A DNA stretch of 64,000 nucleotides, taken from NCBI GenBank assembly GCA_944325775.1, contig CALVBL010000006.1:1-64000 (forward strand). Reading direction: 5' to 3'. The DNA comes from an uncultured Helicobacter sp. Its GTDB lineage: Bacteria > Campylobacterota > Campylobacteria > Campylobacterales > Helicobacteraceae. The notes under the pieces were generated by a model that worked only from the letters and a program-made list of their open reading frames with translations, was not told the origin of the DNA and did no database searches. A program made the translations under genes and the position numbers. Positions 1 to 8,408 of this stretch are shown here, piece by piece; position 1 is the stretch's first letter; each line of letters opens with the position of its first letter.

Positions 1-45
1 CTTGCAGTGTCCTGTCTTAGGAGGTTTGAAAGGATTTGTAAGAAA

Positions 46-75
46 AAAGATTGAAAAGTGCTCTTTTCAATCTTT
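46..75. repeat. Perfect 13-bp hairpin sharing the start of the ATP-grasp cassette block
   Basis: Positions 46-58 (AAAGATTGAAAAG) and 63-75 (CTTTTCAATCTTT) form a perfect 13-bp inverted repeat with a TGCT loop. The same AAAGATTGAAAAG string opens the conserved block in the ATP-grasp gene at about 21331 and cassette E near 26307. No T-run follows, so an intrinsic terminator is not well supported. It may be a trace of a further cassette to the left of the window (inference). Confidence 0.5.
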
Positions 76-102
76 CGGCGTAAGAGACAAAAAGCCCATG
101 CC

Positions 103-324
103 ATGCAGCCAGATTCACTGCATTTGCACACACTCATTTTTGCACGCCTTAGCGCACGCAAAGTGCCATCTGCAAATGCCAAAACCTCACTCCTTATCAT
201 CGCATCTATCACGCCATTTATGCTCATAAGCGTGCTTTGCTATCAACACACAGTCCTACTTATCGCGCTCTGCGTGGTGTTTATCCTCATCTATACATTT
301 GCATATCGCGCGGTGAGAATCTAA
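103..324 (+). CDS. Possible small membrane protein, 73 aa
   Basis: I do not recognise this protein. From the ATG at 103 it would encode 73 residues, with a polar first 25 residues. Two hydrophobic stretches follow, roughly residues 29-44 and 47-66, separated by a short loop, so a two-pass membrane protein is possible. There is no convincing Shine-Dalgarno sequence before the ATG, and the open frame extends upstream to a GTG at 58 inside the hairpin at 46-75. It runs convergently with the antiporter gene that ends at 335. It could be a genuine small protein, the tail of a decayed gene, or chance. Confidence 0.3.
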   Translation: MQPDSLHLHTLIFARLSARKVPSANAKTSLLIIASITPFMLISVLCYQHTVLLIALCVVFILIYTFAYRAVRI

Positions 325-334
325 ATCGCGTATC

Positions 335-2026
335 TCACTCCTCTTGTGCGATGGCAATTTGCACCAAGAGATTCGCGACTTCTGCGGGCTCATCGATCAC
401 TGCGCTAAAATCTAGCCAGTCAATCCCCTCCTTTTTGCCCTGTGCGTTCATACGCGTAAAGATCTTGCACGATGGCGCAAGAGATCGGATCTTGTCATAA
501 ATGCTACGCGTCTCATACACAGAATCTATGGCGATGATCACACCTGCGCATTCTTGTATCCCTACCTGCTGGAAAATATTGCCATAGATAAGGTTCGCAA
601 AAATCACATTATCACCCTTGTCTAACCCCTTGCGCACATTGGTGGGGTTATTATCTATGGCGACATACTCTCTGCCGCTTTCTTGGAGTTTTTTGATCAC
701 CTCTGCACCGACATTGCCATAGCCACAGACGATGTAGTGGTTGCGCAGAGTTTCAGAGCTAGAGGGCAAATCGTGCTTTGGCGCGCTTTCTTTGATGATA
801 TGGAGTTTTGTGAGCGTAAAGTTCGTGATACTCTCAAGCTTCTCAAGGATAAAAGGCGTGGCGATCATAGAAAAAATCACCATAAGCGTGAGAAATTGAT
901 AAATCTCATCAGTGGAGATACTCTCTAAAAATCCCTGTGGTAACAGATACTGGATAATCCCACCACTTGGCTTGAGATTTAGAATCTGATGAGAGCTTGC
1001 AATGAGAAATATCGCAAACGAAAATTCCCCGATTTGCGAGAGAGACAGTGCAGTCTTAAACGCCGCTCTGTCACCGCAAAAAAAGCGCAAAAACGCATAC
1101 ACGACAAGAGTCTTACCAAGCATAGTGCAGATGATAAGAATCGTGATTGGCACGAAATATTGCACCAAGAAATGAAGCTTTACCTGCATACCGATGGTGA
1201 TAAAAAACACGCCAAGCAAAATATCGCGGAAGTTGATAAGCACAGATTCTACCTGATAGCGATAAGGTGTATTTGAGATGATCATACCTGCCAAAAATGC
1301 CCCAAGCGACGCAGAGAATCCAAAATGACTACTAATGAGTGAAGAACCCAACACGATGAGCAGCACCGCCGCGACAAAAATCTCATCGGTATTCATACCA
1401 GCGGTAAATCGCAGCATTTTTTTAGCAATGTATCTACCCGGAAAAAACAACACAAAAAGCAAAATCGCAATGGAAATAAAGGTCTTTAGTAGCATATCAC
1501 TAAGCACAAGGTCCTTATTACTCATCATTGCAATCATAAGCAAGATGGGGATAACCGCAATATCTTGCATGATCAAAATCCCCACCGAGCTTTTGCCATA
1601 GCCAGTCTCTATCTGTCTAGAATCTTTAAGATATTTGAGCACGATCGCAGTCGATGAGAGACTAAGCGCGCTCGCAACAATAAGTGAAGTATAAAGCCCA
1701 AAACCAAAGAAATAATATCCCCCCACGAAAAAGAGCAGCACACTAAATCCAAGTTGCATACTCCCAAAAAGCATCACTTCTTGCTTCATCTTGCGCATTT
1801 TATTAAAGCTAAATTCCACACCGATGAGAAACATCAAAAACACGATGCCATATTCGGCAATCTCACGCAGGTGGCTTGCGTCTTCGGAGTTTAGTCGCAC
1901 AAAATGCGAGACGACCACACCCGTAACGATATAGCCAATAAGCACGGGGATCTTTAGCTTACTAAATATAATGCCAAATAGCACACTAAGCGCGAGTGCG
2001 AGTGTGATGGTGGTAAATAAATCCAT
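335..2026 (-). CDS. CPA2-family cation:proton antiporter with RCK domain (KefB-like)
   Basis: This is a 563-residue inner-membrane monovalent cation/proton antiporter of the CPA2 group (KefB/KefC-like). Residues 1 to about 385 are a chain of hydrophobic helices. From about residue 429 an RCK/TrkA-N Rossmann domain begins with the dinucleotide-binding pattern GYGNVGAEV, followed by an acidic VAIDNN strand end. Such domains gate transport in response to nucleotides or ligands. The start is set by AAGGAAAG just upstream of the ATG. The gene is last in a minus-strand run that begins with rnc. Whether K+ or Na+ is moved cannot be told from sequence. Confidence 0.88.
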   Translation of the reverse strand: MDLFTTITLALALSVLFGIIFSKLKIPVLIGYIVTGVVVSHFVRLNSEDASHLREIAEYGIVFLMFLIGVEFSFNKMRKMKQEVMLFGSMQLGFSVLLFFVGGYYFFGFGLYTSLIVASALSLSSTAIVLKYLKDSRQIETGYGKSSVGILIMQDIAVIPILLMIAMMSNKDLVLSDMLLKTFISIAILLFVLFFPGRYIAKKMLRFTAGMNTDEIFVAAVLLIVLGSSLISSHFGFSASLGAFLAGMIISNTPYRYQVESVLINFRDILLGVFFITIGMQVKLHFLVQYFVPITILIICTMLGKTLVVYAFLRFFCGDRAAFKTALSLSQIGEFSFAIFLIASSHQILNLKPSGGIIQYLLPQGFLESISTDEIYQFLTLMVIFSMIATPFILEKLESITNFTLTKLHIIKESAPKHDLPSSSETLRNHYIVCGYGNVGAEVIKKLQESGREYVAIDNNPTNVRKGLDKGDNVIFANLIYGNIFQQVGIQECAGVIIAIDSVYETRSIYDKIRSLAPSCKIFTRMNAQGKKEGIDWLDFSAVIDEPAEVANLLVQIAIAQEE

Positions 2027-2052
2027 AATCTTTCCTTACTTTGGTTTCACAG

Positions 2053-2796
2053 CTAATTTGTGTCAATATCTTGGCTATGCACCTTGATACTAAAGGTTTT
2101 TGCCCATTGATAGATCGCTTGTAAGTCCTTGGTATTGTCCTGCTGATTGGGTGAATTATGCGTAAAAAGCGGTGGCAGGACATTCACATCGCCTTTATAA
2201 TCGATTTTTGCTTGTATAAGCACAAGTGTAGCAGACTTATCCCTCAAAGGATAGACAAATCGCAGGTTTTGCAAAAAAATCCCAGCACTTCGTAGCGCAA
2301 AAAACACATTATAGCATTCCCGCGCGTCATAGCACATCAGGAGATTTCCGCGTGGCTTTATGAGGCGTTTGATGTATTTAGCGAGCTTATCTAGCGGCAT
2401 AGAATCTTGGATGCGCGCGATGTTTTTACGCTCATTGGGGCTTTTGATGATATTGACATTGTAAAAAGGTGGATTTGAGATCACCACATCAAAGAGACCT
2501 TGAGCTTGAAAATCAAAAATATTTTGGTTATGGATAATCACTTCCTTAGCAAACTTTGTGTTGTCTGCATTAAGACGCGCAAGAAAGCAAGCTTTTGAAT
2601 CCAGCTCAACCATCTCAAGCGAAATAGGCATATCGCGTGCGCATAACAATCCCAAAATCCCACTCCCCGCTCCTATGTCAAGCACCCTGTTGCCCGATCT
2701 GATAAAATCCTTAGCAAAATGCGCAAGTATGAGACTATCGGTGTTATAGCAATACCCATCGCTAAGCTGATAAATGGCTAGGGGGCTTTGAACCAT
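2053..2796 (-). CDS. tRNA1(Val) A37 N6-methyltransferase-like protein (TrmN6/YfiC family)
   Basis: A 247-residue SAM-dependent methyltransferase. Motif I, VLDIGAGSG, is at residues 38-46 and the catalytic NPPF motif of N6-adenine/glutamine methyltransferases is at 108-111. The sequence before motif I matches the TrmN6/YfiC layout, where a short N-terminal strand pair leads to a TDSLIL-type segment. In that family the substrate is A37 of tRNA-Val; the specific substrate here is inferred. It overlaps the end of ribD by 19 bp, and its ribosome site AGGAGAT lies about 10 nt before the ATG. Confidence 0.75.
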   Translation of the reverse strand: MVQSPLAIYQLSDGYCYNTDSLILAHFAKDFIRSGNRVLDIGAGSGILGLLCARDMPISLEMVELDSKACFLARLNADNTKFAKEVIIHNQNIFDFQAQGLFDVVISNPPFYNVNIIKSPNERKNIARIQDSMPLDKLAKYIKRLIKPRGNLLMCYDARECYNVFFALRSAGIFLQNLRFVYPLRDKSATLVLIQAKIDYKGDVNVLPPLFTHNSPNQQDNTKDLQAIYQWAKTFSIKVHSQDIDTN

Positions 2797-4031
2797 AGAC
2801 TAATATCTCCTGTGTGTGAAGTGGTGTGCAAGAGTTTCATTTCACAAAGCTGTGTGCTATGTGATGAATGCGCCAAGAGTGGCTCTAAAGCATTTGGCAA
2901 TCGTGCTTCCAAAGCGTTTGGATAGAAGTTTGGCGCGATATGTAAGAGTAGCATATCGACTTGATCTCTAAGTGTGGCAAGCAGATTAAACCCCCCCTCG
3001 ATGATACAAAATCCCTGATGTGTGCTTAGAGATTCTGGAGAGTGGCAGAGCGTGGCGGGGCGTGAGGCAAAGTGCGGATTGAGACTTGGTGCAAATGTAG
3101 AGCGCGTGAGAATCTCCACCTGTGGCAAATGTGAGCTATCATAAGGCGACGTGGCAAATCGTGAATCTAAACGTGGCAAATCGGAGCGAAAGGTCTCGCC
3201 AGAAACGATGATTGTATCACTCACAGCGCGTTGGTTGTGCGTGAAGGCTTGTGTGGCGGGACATGAGATCTGCCCACTTTTGTAATCACCATTTAAGCGC
3301 ATGGCGAGTTTAAAGAGCCTAAAACTCCCGCGCTCCTGATAACACACAAAAGGATAGAGCAGTGCCTGTGCCTCAGATTCACAAACCCCAAGTGCGACCT
3401 CTATACCACTATTTTTGAGAATCTCCGCGCCACCGCTAGCTTTAGCATGTGGATCTGTTGTGCCGATGACCACGCGCTTAGGGCGCATAGCTTTGGTGAG
3501 CTCCACGCATGGCGGTGTCTTGCCAAAATGCGTGCATGGCTCTAGGCTCACATACAACGTGCAGTCTTTAAACAGCCCGCGCGCATTGCGTATCAAAAAA
3601 TCGTGCAATGCCGCGCTTTGCTCCAAAAGAGGCAAGGCAAAAATAGAGTCTATTATTTCCATGCAAGTTTGCGGATCGCAAACTTGTGTATCGCTCACAG
3701 AGAGTGAATCTCTGCTCGCTCCGCTGCGCGAACATACACTGAATCTATTGTGAGATTCTGGATTCTCTAATGTCGCCACCTCATTAACGCGATTTGGAGT
3801 GGTGTATTTTCTATCCACCGAAGTAGATTCTATCTCATAGAGCTTGCGGGCGGCGTGGGCGAATGCAAGCACTTCTGCGTGCGGCGCGCCGACTTTTTGG
3901 TGTGCTTGTAGGCTCAATATCCCATATCGGGGCGAGTAGATCAGCGCGCCCACACTTGGATTTGGGAGTGTAAGCGTTTGGTATTCCCACGCCTTAGCGA
4001 TGGTACATTGTAGCAGTATGGTATCAAGCAT
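2778..4031 (-). CDS. ribD: Riboflavin biosynthesis deaminase/reductase RibD with in-frame repeat insertion
   Basis: RibD performs two consecutive steps of riboflavin synthesis: deamination of the pyrimidine and NADPH reduction of the ribosyl side chain. The deaminase zinc site is visible as HAE at residues 51-53 and a PC...C pair (EPCTHFGKTPPC, about 164-175). The reductase domain fills the C-terminal half. The protein is 417 residues, longer than typical RibD (about 340-370). Much of the excess is residues 79-122, encoded by a 135-bp palindromic repeat that also occurs upstream of rbfA. The insertion lies between the two halves of the zinc site, probably as a surface loop. ribD begins within the TAATG that ends rimP, indicating coupling. 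Confidence 0.9.
   Translation of the reverse strand: MLDTILLQCTIAKAWEYQTLTLPNPSVGALIYSPRYGILSLQAHQKVGAPHAEVLAFAHAARKLYEIESTSVDRKYTTPNRVNEVATLENPESHNRFSVCSRSGASRDSLSVSDTQVCDPQTCMEIIDSIFALPLLEQSAALHDFLIRNARGLFKDCTLYVSLEPCTHFGKTPPCVELTKAMRPKRVVIGTTDPHAKASGGAEILKNSGIEVALGVCESEAQALLYPFVCYQERGSFRLFKLAMRLNGDYKSGQISCPATQAFTHNQRAVSDTIIVSGETFRSDLPRLDSRFATSPYDSSHLPQVEILTRSTFAPSLNPHFASRPATLCHSPESLSTHQGFCIIEGGFNLLATLRDQVDMLLLHIAPNFYPNALEARLPNALEPLLAHSSHSTQLCEMKLLHTTSHTGDISLWFKAP
3664..3798. repeat. 135-bp palindromic coding repeat, copy 1 (inside ribD)
   Basis: Copy 1 begins with a 10-bp palindrome (CAAGTTTGCG/CGCAAACTTG, 3664-3686). A second hairpin follows (CAGAGA/TCTCTG), then the shared string CGCGAACATA at about 3727. 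It ends with AACGCGATTTGGA at 3786-3798. It lies in frame in ribD on the minus strand and is read as a peptide starting PNRVNEVAT and including CSRSGASRDS and DTQV. The copy at 4875-5009 has the same length, hairpin order and reading frame. Confidence 0.8.
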
Positions 4032-4510
4032 TAGAATCTAAAAATCGTCTTGACTTTTTTGAGCTGTGTGAGAGGGATTGGTGTGTGTCCCTCTAGTGTG
4101 ATACTCTCCTCATCGTATGTGCGCAAAATCCCCTCTAACACCACATTTTTGCCCCCTGCGCCTTTATCTTTAAGTGTCACACTCACTTCCTCACCTAGGC
4201 TAAGGGTGAAATGCTGGGGTTTTTTAAGTGTGCGCTCTAGCCCCGGCGAACTCACTTCGAGATGGTAGGCTTGGGAATGCTCCAGCGCGACATCAAGCAG
4301 TGGAGAGAGCGCAGTGCTAAAAAGCGCACATTCATCAAGCGTGATGGCTGGACGTGGTGTGCTCATATCATTTGGGTCATTGTGAGGCTTGGTGAGTGAG
4401 ATACGCAGGATACTTTGATCATTTTCTTTAACCCACACAATATCATAGAGCACAAAACCCATAGATTGCGCAAGTTTAGCGATTTGAGATTCTAGAGCGG
4501 GGTCAATCAT
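4031..4510 (-). CDS. rimP: Ribosome maturation factor RimP
   Basis: RimP helps assemble the 30S ribosomal subunit. The product is about 159 residues, normal for the family, and ends in the expected small beta-barrel (LTQLKKVKTIFRF). The central SSPGLERTLK segment is a family hallmark. The ATG at 4510 is chosen because AAGGA lies six bases upstream; longer in-frame starts at 4516 and 4552 fit the ribosome site less well. It overlaps the end of rbfA by 8 bp and is coupled by TAATG to ribD. rbfA-rimP is a conserved pair in this phylum. Confidence 0.92.
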   Translation of the reverse strand: MIDPALESQIAKLAQSMGFVLYDIVWVKENDQSILRISLTKPHNDPNDMSTPRPAITLDECALFSTALSPLLDVALEHSQAYHLEVSSPGLERTLKKPQHFTLSLGEEVSVTLKDKGAGGKNVVLEGILRTYDEESITLEGHTPIPLTQLKKVKTIFRF

Positions 4511-4865
4511 TGCCATTCCTTTGGTTTTTGATTTGTTCAAAGAGCGCATCAAGGCTCTTGCTCGTGCTTAGCTCATCATCAAGCACAAAGCTAAAATCCG
4601 GGCATTTAAACCAGCCACTTGCGCTTAGTACATATTCGCGCAAGATGGATTTTGCCCTATTTAAGTGTGATAGAATCTTAGCCTGCTGCTGTGCATCAAT
4701 CGTGCTAGATTCTATAAATACCTTAGCGTGGTATTTACCCTTTGAGCAGAGCACGCGCGTAACGCTTAGAGGGCGTAGCAGCGGGTCATTTAGCTCACTT
4801 AGTGCGGTAGTAAGTATCTCTTGCAAGAGTGCTTGGGTTTTTTGAATCTTGATATTTTTATCCAT
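4503..4865 (-). CDS. rbfA: 30S ribosome-binding factor RbfA
   Basis: RbfA binds the maturing 30S subunit during 16S rRNA processing. The 120-residue product has the KH-like fold signature, with an N-terminal QALLQEILTTAL helix, then ITRVLCSKG-like and AKVFIE strands, and a C-terminal PDFSFVLDDE segment. Its Shine-Dalgarno GGAG (4876-4873) straddles the edge of the palindromic repeat at 4875-5009. Its ATG overlaps the TAA of the small ORF read from that repeat (TAATG). infB, which usually precedes rbfA, is absent here and gltX occupies the upstream position. Confidence 0.9.
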   Translation of the reverse strand: MDKNIKIQKTQALLQEILTTALSELNDPLLRPLSVTRVLCSKGKYHAKVFIESSTIDAQQQAKILSHLNRAKSILREYVLSASGWFKCPDFSFVLDDELSTSKSLDALFEQIKNQRNGND

Positions 4866-5062
4866 TACTTAACTCCAAATTTCGCTATCGCGAATTTGGT
4901 ATCAGGGCTTGAGGCAAAGCCCCTAGTCCCTCCACTTCGCGAACATATAAGGAATTTTTTAGAATCTAAAAGAATGTCTGGTGTCAGCGCATCATGAACG
5001 CGATTTGGACAAACACATTGTCCATACACTAGGCTATTTAATATCTGTGTTTCTACTAGCAT
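4865..5062 (-). CDS. Small ORF read through the palindromic repeat, 65 aa
   Basis: A 65-codon open frame runs from an ATG at 5062, inside the last codons of gltX, to a TAA that overlaps the rbfA ATG. Most of it is the 135-bp repeat, read in the same frame as the copy inside ribD. Both peptides contain PNRV, CSRSG and DT followed by a palindrome-encoded tail. It may be a real peptide or simply a bridge keeping ribosomes moving from gltX to rbfA. I know of no function, and there is only a weak G-rich ribosome site. Confidence 0.4.
   Translation of the reverse strand: MLVETQILNSLVYGQCVCPNRVHDALTPDILLDSKKFLICSRSGGTRGFASSPDTKFAIAKFGVK
4875..5009. repeat. 135-bp palindromic coding repeat, copy 2 (upstream of rbfA)
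   Basis: Copy 2 opens with a near-perfect palindrome (CCAAATTTCGC ... GCGAATTTGG, 4875-4899). A second hairpin (GGGCTT/AAGCCC) follows, then CGCGAACATA at about 4943. It ends in AACGCGATTTGGA at 4997-5009. Length, landmark order and reading frame are the same as copy 1. The outer edge supplies part of the rbfA Shine-Dalgarno site. Confidence 0.8.
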
Positions 5063-6477
5063 TTTCCCCCCTGTGAATCTAGCAGTATGCGCACTCGTCG
5101 CTCGCACTCTCTCACACCTAGCACAAATATCGCCACACCAATCGCAATCCCCCCGCCTTTGCCCAAAATCCCTAGACGCAATAGCGGCATAACTTGTCCG
5201 ATTTTAAGCCCATTAGCTTCACTAAATGCGTGTAGGGCAGATTCTACATCGCTTGGGCTGGTGGTGGGAAGCGTGGGGAAAGTCGCACATAACTTGTTTA
5301 GAATCTCCGTGCCTTGTGAATCTAGCTTCTTAAGCAGCTTGGGATCGTAGTCGATAGGAGCTTGGAGGATTTCATTATACTGCGTGGCAAACTCGACTAA
5401 AGTCTTACTCCGATCTTTAAGCTCGCCAAAAAGCGCGTCCAAAGCCTCTGGGCTTGCGTTGATCCCCTCATAGCCCTCTAATCCCCGCACGCCAAACTCA
5501 CCCAAAAGCCCCAAAAGCTCGCGCGCTGGTGTATGCTTGATATAGTGCTGATTGAGCCATAGGAGCTTTTCTTGATTGTAGCTTGATGGCGCGGTATTGA
5601 GCGTGTAAGGATCAAAGATCTCTAAAAGCTCTTTAAGTGAGAAAATCTCCTCATCGCCATGGCTCCACCCAAGTCGCACGAGAAAATTGAGCAAGGCTTG
5701 CGGGAGATAACCCATCTTTTGATACTCCATCACGCCCATAGCCCCATCACGCTTACTAAGCTTTTTACCCTCTGGATTTAAAATCATAGGCACATGAAAA
5801 AATCTCGGGATCGCAAAGCCAAGAGCCTGATAGACCACGATCTGCTTAGGCGTATTGCTCACATGATCATCTCCGCGTATCACATCGCTCACACCCATGA
5901 GTGCGTCATCTACTGCCACTACAAAATTATATGTCGGCGTGCCATCAGCCCTAGCGATCACGAAGTCATCGATCTCTTTGGCATTGATCCTCATAGTCCC
6001 CTTCACGCCGTCCTCGAACTCTATCACACCCTCAAGCGGGGCTTTGATGCGCACCACGGGCGTTATTCCCTCTGGTGGCGTGCCACTAAAATCCCTGTAA
6101 CGATTGTCGTATTTCCAAACTTTGCCTTGCTTTTGTGCCTCCTCGCGCTTAGATTCTAGCTCTTCCTTGCTCATATAGCAATGATACGCCTTGCCCTCAT
6201 CTAGGAGTTTTTGGATATATTGCGCATAGAGAGGGAATCGTTCGCTTTGATAGACAATCTCACGATCATGGGCTAATCCCACCCATTTGAAAGATTCTAT
6301 AATCGCTTCCGCAGCTTCCTTGGAGTTGCGTGCCATATCAGTATCCTCAATACGAAGCAAAAACTCGCCATTATGTCTTTTAGCATAGAGGTAGTTAAAG
6401 AGTGCGGTACGCAAGCCCCCTATATGCAAATAGCCTGTGGGGGAGGGCGCAAAACGCGTAATGATTTTTGATGCCAT
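5056..6477 (-). CDS. gltX: Glutamyl-tRNA synthetase
   Basis: Class I aminoacyl-tRNA synthetase charging tRNA-Glu (or, in this phylum, a tRNA-Gln/Glu paralogue). The ATP-binding HIGH motif is in PSPTGYLHIGG (residues 11-21), and the KMSKS loop appears as KKLSKRDG near residue 240. The length of 473 residues is normal. The start has AAAAGGA seven bases upstream. It follows aroC on the same strand. Helicobacter species usually carry two GltX paralogues; this one has the standard discriminating-type N terminus, but its exact tRNA specificity is not decided here. Confidence 0.93.
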   Translation of the reverse strand: MASKIITRFAPSPTGYLHIGGLRTALFNYLYAKRHNGEFLLRIEDTDMARNSKEAAEAIIESFKWVGLAHDREIVYQSERFPLYAQYIQKLLDEGKAYHCYMSKEELESKREEAQKQGKVWKYDNRYRDFSGTPPEGITPVVRIKAPLEGVIEFEDGVKGTMRINAKEIDDFVIARADGTPTYNFVVAVDDALMGVSDVIRGDDHVSNTPKQIVVYQALGFAIPRFFHVPMILNPEGKKLSKRDGAMGVMEYQKMGYLPQALLNFLVRLGWSHGDEEIFSLKELLEIFDPYTLNTAPSSYNQEKLLWLNQHYIKHTPARELLGLLGEFGVRGLEGYEGINASPEALDALFGELKDRSKTLVEFATQYNEILQAPIDYDPKLLKKLDSQGTEILNKLCATFPTLPTTSPSDVESALHAFSEANGLKIGQVMPLLRLGILGKGGGIAIGVAIFVLGVRECERRVRILLDSQGGKC

Positions 6478-6491
6478 AATATTCCTTTTGC

Positions 6492-7586
6492 TTAGATTCT
6501 GTGATAGATTGCCTGTAGGTGCGCCATCGTGCTAGTGGCATTGGCAAGGAGCATATCTGCAAGGATAATAGCAAGATGAGCCTGCGCCACCACGCTCCCA
6601 CGCACTGCAATACACGGATCGTGTCGCCCTTTGATGAGGGATCGCACGAGATTGCCCCGCACATCTTGCGTATCTTGGGGGATAAAAATACTTGGTGTAG
6701 GCTTGAAATACACCTTTACCACGATCTCCTCGCCGTTGCTTATACCCCCAAGCATACCCCCGCTGTGATTGCTCACAAACCCATTAGAACCCATACAATC
6801 ATTGTTTTGTGAGCCCTTGAGTCTAGAGGCATTACAGCCTTCACCGATTTCCACAGCCTTGACACCATTTAATCCCAGCATTTGCGCCCCGATATGTGAA
6901 TCTAGCTTATCATACAGCGGCTCGCCAAGCCCTACAGGCACGCCAAATGCCTTGATGAGTGCCACGCCACCCACGCTATCGTGAGCATTTTTAGTCTCTG
7001 TGATGGCTTGTTTTTGCGCAGATTCTAGCGCGCTATCTAGGGCAAAGATTTCAGAATCTCGCGCGGCTTGACACTCTAGCAGGCTAAAATCTGTGCGTGT
7101 AGATTCTATCCCGCCTATGCCTATGATCCCGCCACCTATAGCGATACCAAACTCCCTTAGCAAAAGCTTAGCGATCGCCCCACTAGCGACTCTAGCTGCA
7201 CTCTCGCGCGCCGAGCTCCTACCCCCACCGCGATAGTCGCGTATGCCGTATTTGTGGAAATATGTAAAATCCGCGTGGGCAGGGCGAAAAATATCTTTGA
7301 TATTGTCATAATCCCTAGATTTGTTCGCGAGATTAGGGATAAAAAGCGCGATGGGTGCGCCCGTGCTCTTGCTCTCAAACACCCCACTTAGAATCTCCAC
7401 CTCATCGGGCTCTTTGCGCTGTGTGGCATAGGGAGTCCTGCCACCTTGGCGCAGACGCATCTCCTCTGCGATAAAGCCATCATCGATCACAAGCCCAGCA
7501 GGGATACCATCGATCACACAGCCCACGCCCTTGCCATGAGATTCACCAAAGGTGCTTATGCGCAATCTATGTCCAAAGGTATTCAT
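6492..7586 (-). CDS. aroC: Chorismate synthase
   Basis: AroC converts EPSP to chorismate, the last shikimate-pathway step, using reduced FMN. The 364-residue product has the family signatures [18 protein letters not shown] near the N terminus and [16 protein letters not shown] in the middle. The ATG at 7586 is preferred over an upstream GTG because ATGA overlaps the rnc stop codon, implying translational coupling. rnc-aroC adjacency is known from H. pylori. Confidence 0.94.
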   Translation of the reverse strand: MNTFGHRLRISTFGESHGKGVGCVIDGIPAGLVIDDGFIAEEMRLRQGGRTPYATQRKEPDEVEILSGVFESKSTGAPIALFIPNLANKSRDYDNIKDIFRPAHADFTYFHKYGIRDYRGGGRSSARESAARVASGAIAKLLLREFGIAIGGGIIGIGGIESTRTDFSLLECQAARDSEIFALDSALESAQKQAITETKNAHDSVGGVALIKAFGVPVGLGEPLYDKLDSHIGAQMLGLNGVKAVEIGEGCNASRLKGSQNNDCMGSNGFVSNHSGGMLGGISNGEEIVVKVYFKPTPSIFIPQDTQDVRGNLVRSLIKGRHDPCIAVRGSVVAQAHLAIILADMLLANATSTMAHLQAIYHRI

Positions 7587-8263
7587 ACGCACTCTTTTTG
7601 CAAGATTTCATAGGCGATTTGGGCGCATTTTTGCTGTGCATTTTTCTTAGAGCTTCCTATGCAGCGCGCGTATTCTTTGTCATTGATAAAAATCGCCATA
7701 GTAAAAGATTTCTGATGATCTGGTCCGCTCTCACTGATAAGCTCATAGCGCGGGATTTGTGAGAATCTCGCCTGTGTGAGCTCTTGGAGAGAAGTTTTAA
7801 AATCACTGACAAGCCCAAAATCGATGGTGCTGTAGTTGGATTCTAAAAGCGTGTGGGTGATGCGCGTAGCTTCTTGTATGCCAGATTCTAAATACACCGC
7901 GCCAATGAGAGCTTCAAAGGTATTAGAGAGGATTGAGGGTTTGAAACGCCCGTTGTTATGCTCTTCGCTTTGGGAGATAAAGATATATTTGCCCAGATCA
8001 AGGGCAAGAGCAAGCTTATTAAATCCTTGTTCATTGACGATACACGCGCGGAGCTTGGAGAGATCGCCCTCACTAAGATTTGGGAATTTTTTAAACAAAT
8101 ATTCTCCCACGACAAGATCTAGCACCGCATCGCCCAAAAATTCTAGTCGCTCGTTATGATTTCTGATCTTGCAGCTGCGGTGTGTGAGGGCTTGGATAAG
8201 AAGTTTTTGGTCTTTAAAATGGTATTGGATTTTGTGTTCTAATTCACTTAGTGATTGATTCAT
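7583..8263 (-). CDS. rnc: Ribonuclease III
   Basis: RNase III cleaves double-stranded RNA in rRNA processing and mRNA decay. The product of about 226 residues has the signature [12 protein letters not shown] for the catalytic endonuclease domain and a C-terminal double-stranded RNA-binding domain ([13 protein letters not shown] ... [16 protein letters not shown]). The ATG at 8263 follows AAAGG. A longer frame back to 8305 lacks a ribosome site. This is the first gene of the minus-strand run reaching down to the antiporter. Confidence 0.94.
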   Translation of the reverse strand: MNQSLSELEHKIQYHFKDQKLLIQALTHRSCKIRNHNERLEFLGDAVLDLVVGEYLFKKFPNLSEGDLSKLRACIVNEQGFNKLALALDLGKYIFISQSEEHNNGRFKPSILSNTFEALIGAVYLESGIQEATRITHTLLESNYSTIDFGLVSDFKTSLQELTQARFSQIPRYELISESGPDHQKSFTMAIFINDKEYARCIGSSKKNAQQKCAQIAYEILQKECV

Positions 8264-8408
8264 AATGTCGCCTTTGTTTCGCACTTTGGGGATATTGTAG
8301 CACATTTGAGCTAAGAGAAAGTTTTAATAATAGCGTTTGAGAAAATCTCTTAGAATCCGATAGCATTTACAAACTAAAAGACATAAGCACAAATACATAG
8401 GAATGAAT

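Noticed and set aside
2991..2997. G7 run in ribD as a phase-variation tract
   Set aside because: Seven G within a conserved Gly-Gly-Phe part of a housekeeping enzyme; shorter than known hypermutable tracts.
5794..6159. 121-codon plus-strand frame opposite gltX
   Set aside because: Shadow frame within a fully convincing gltX; no family resemblance.
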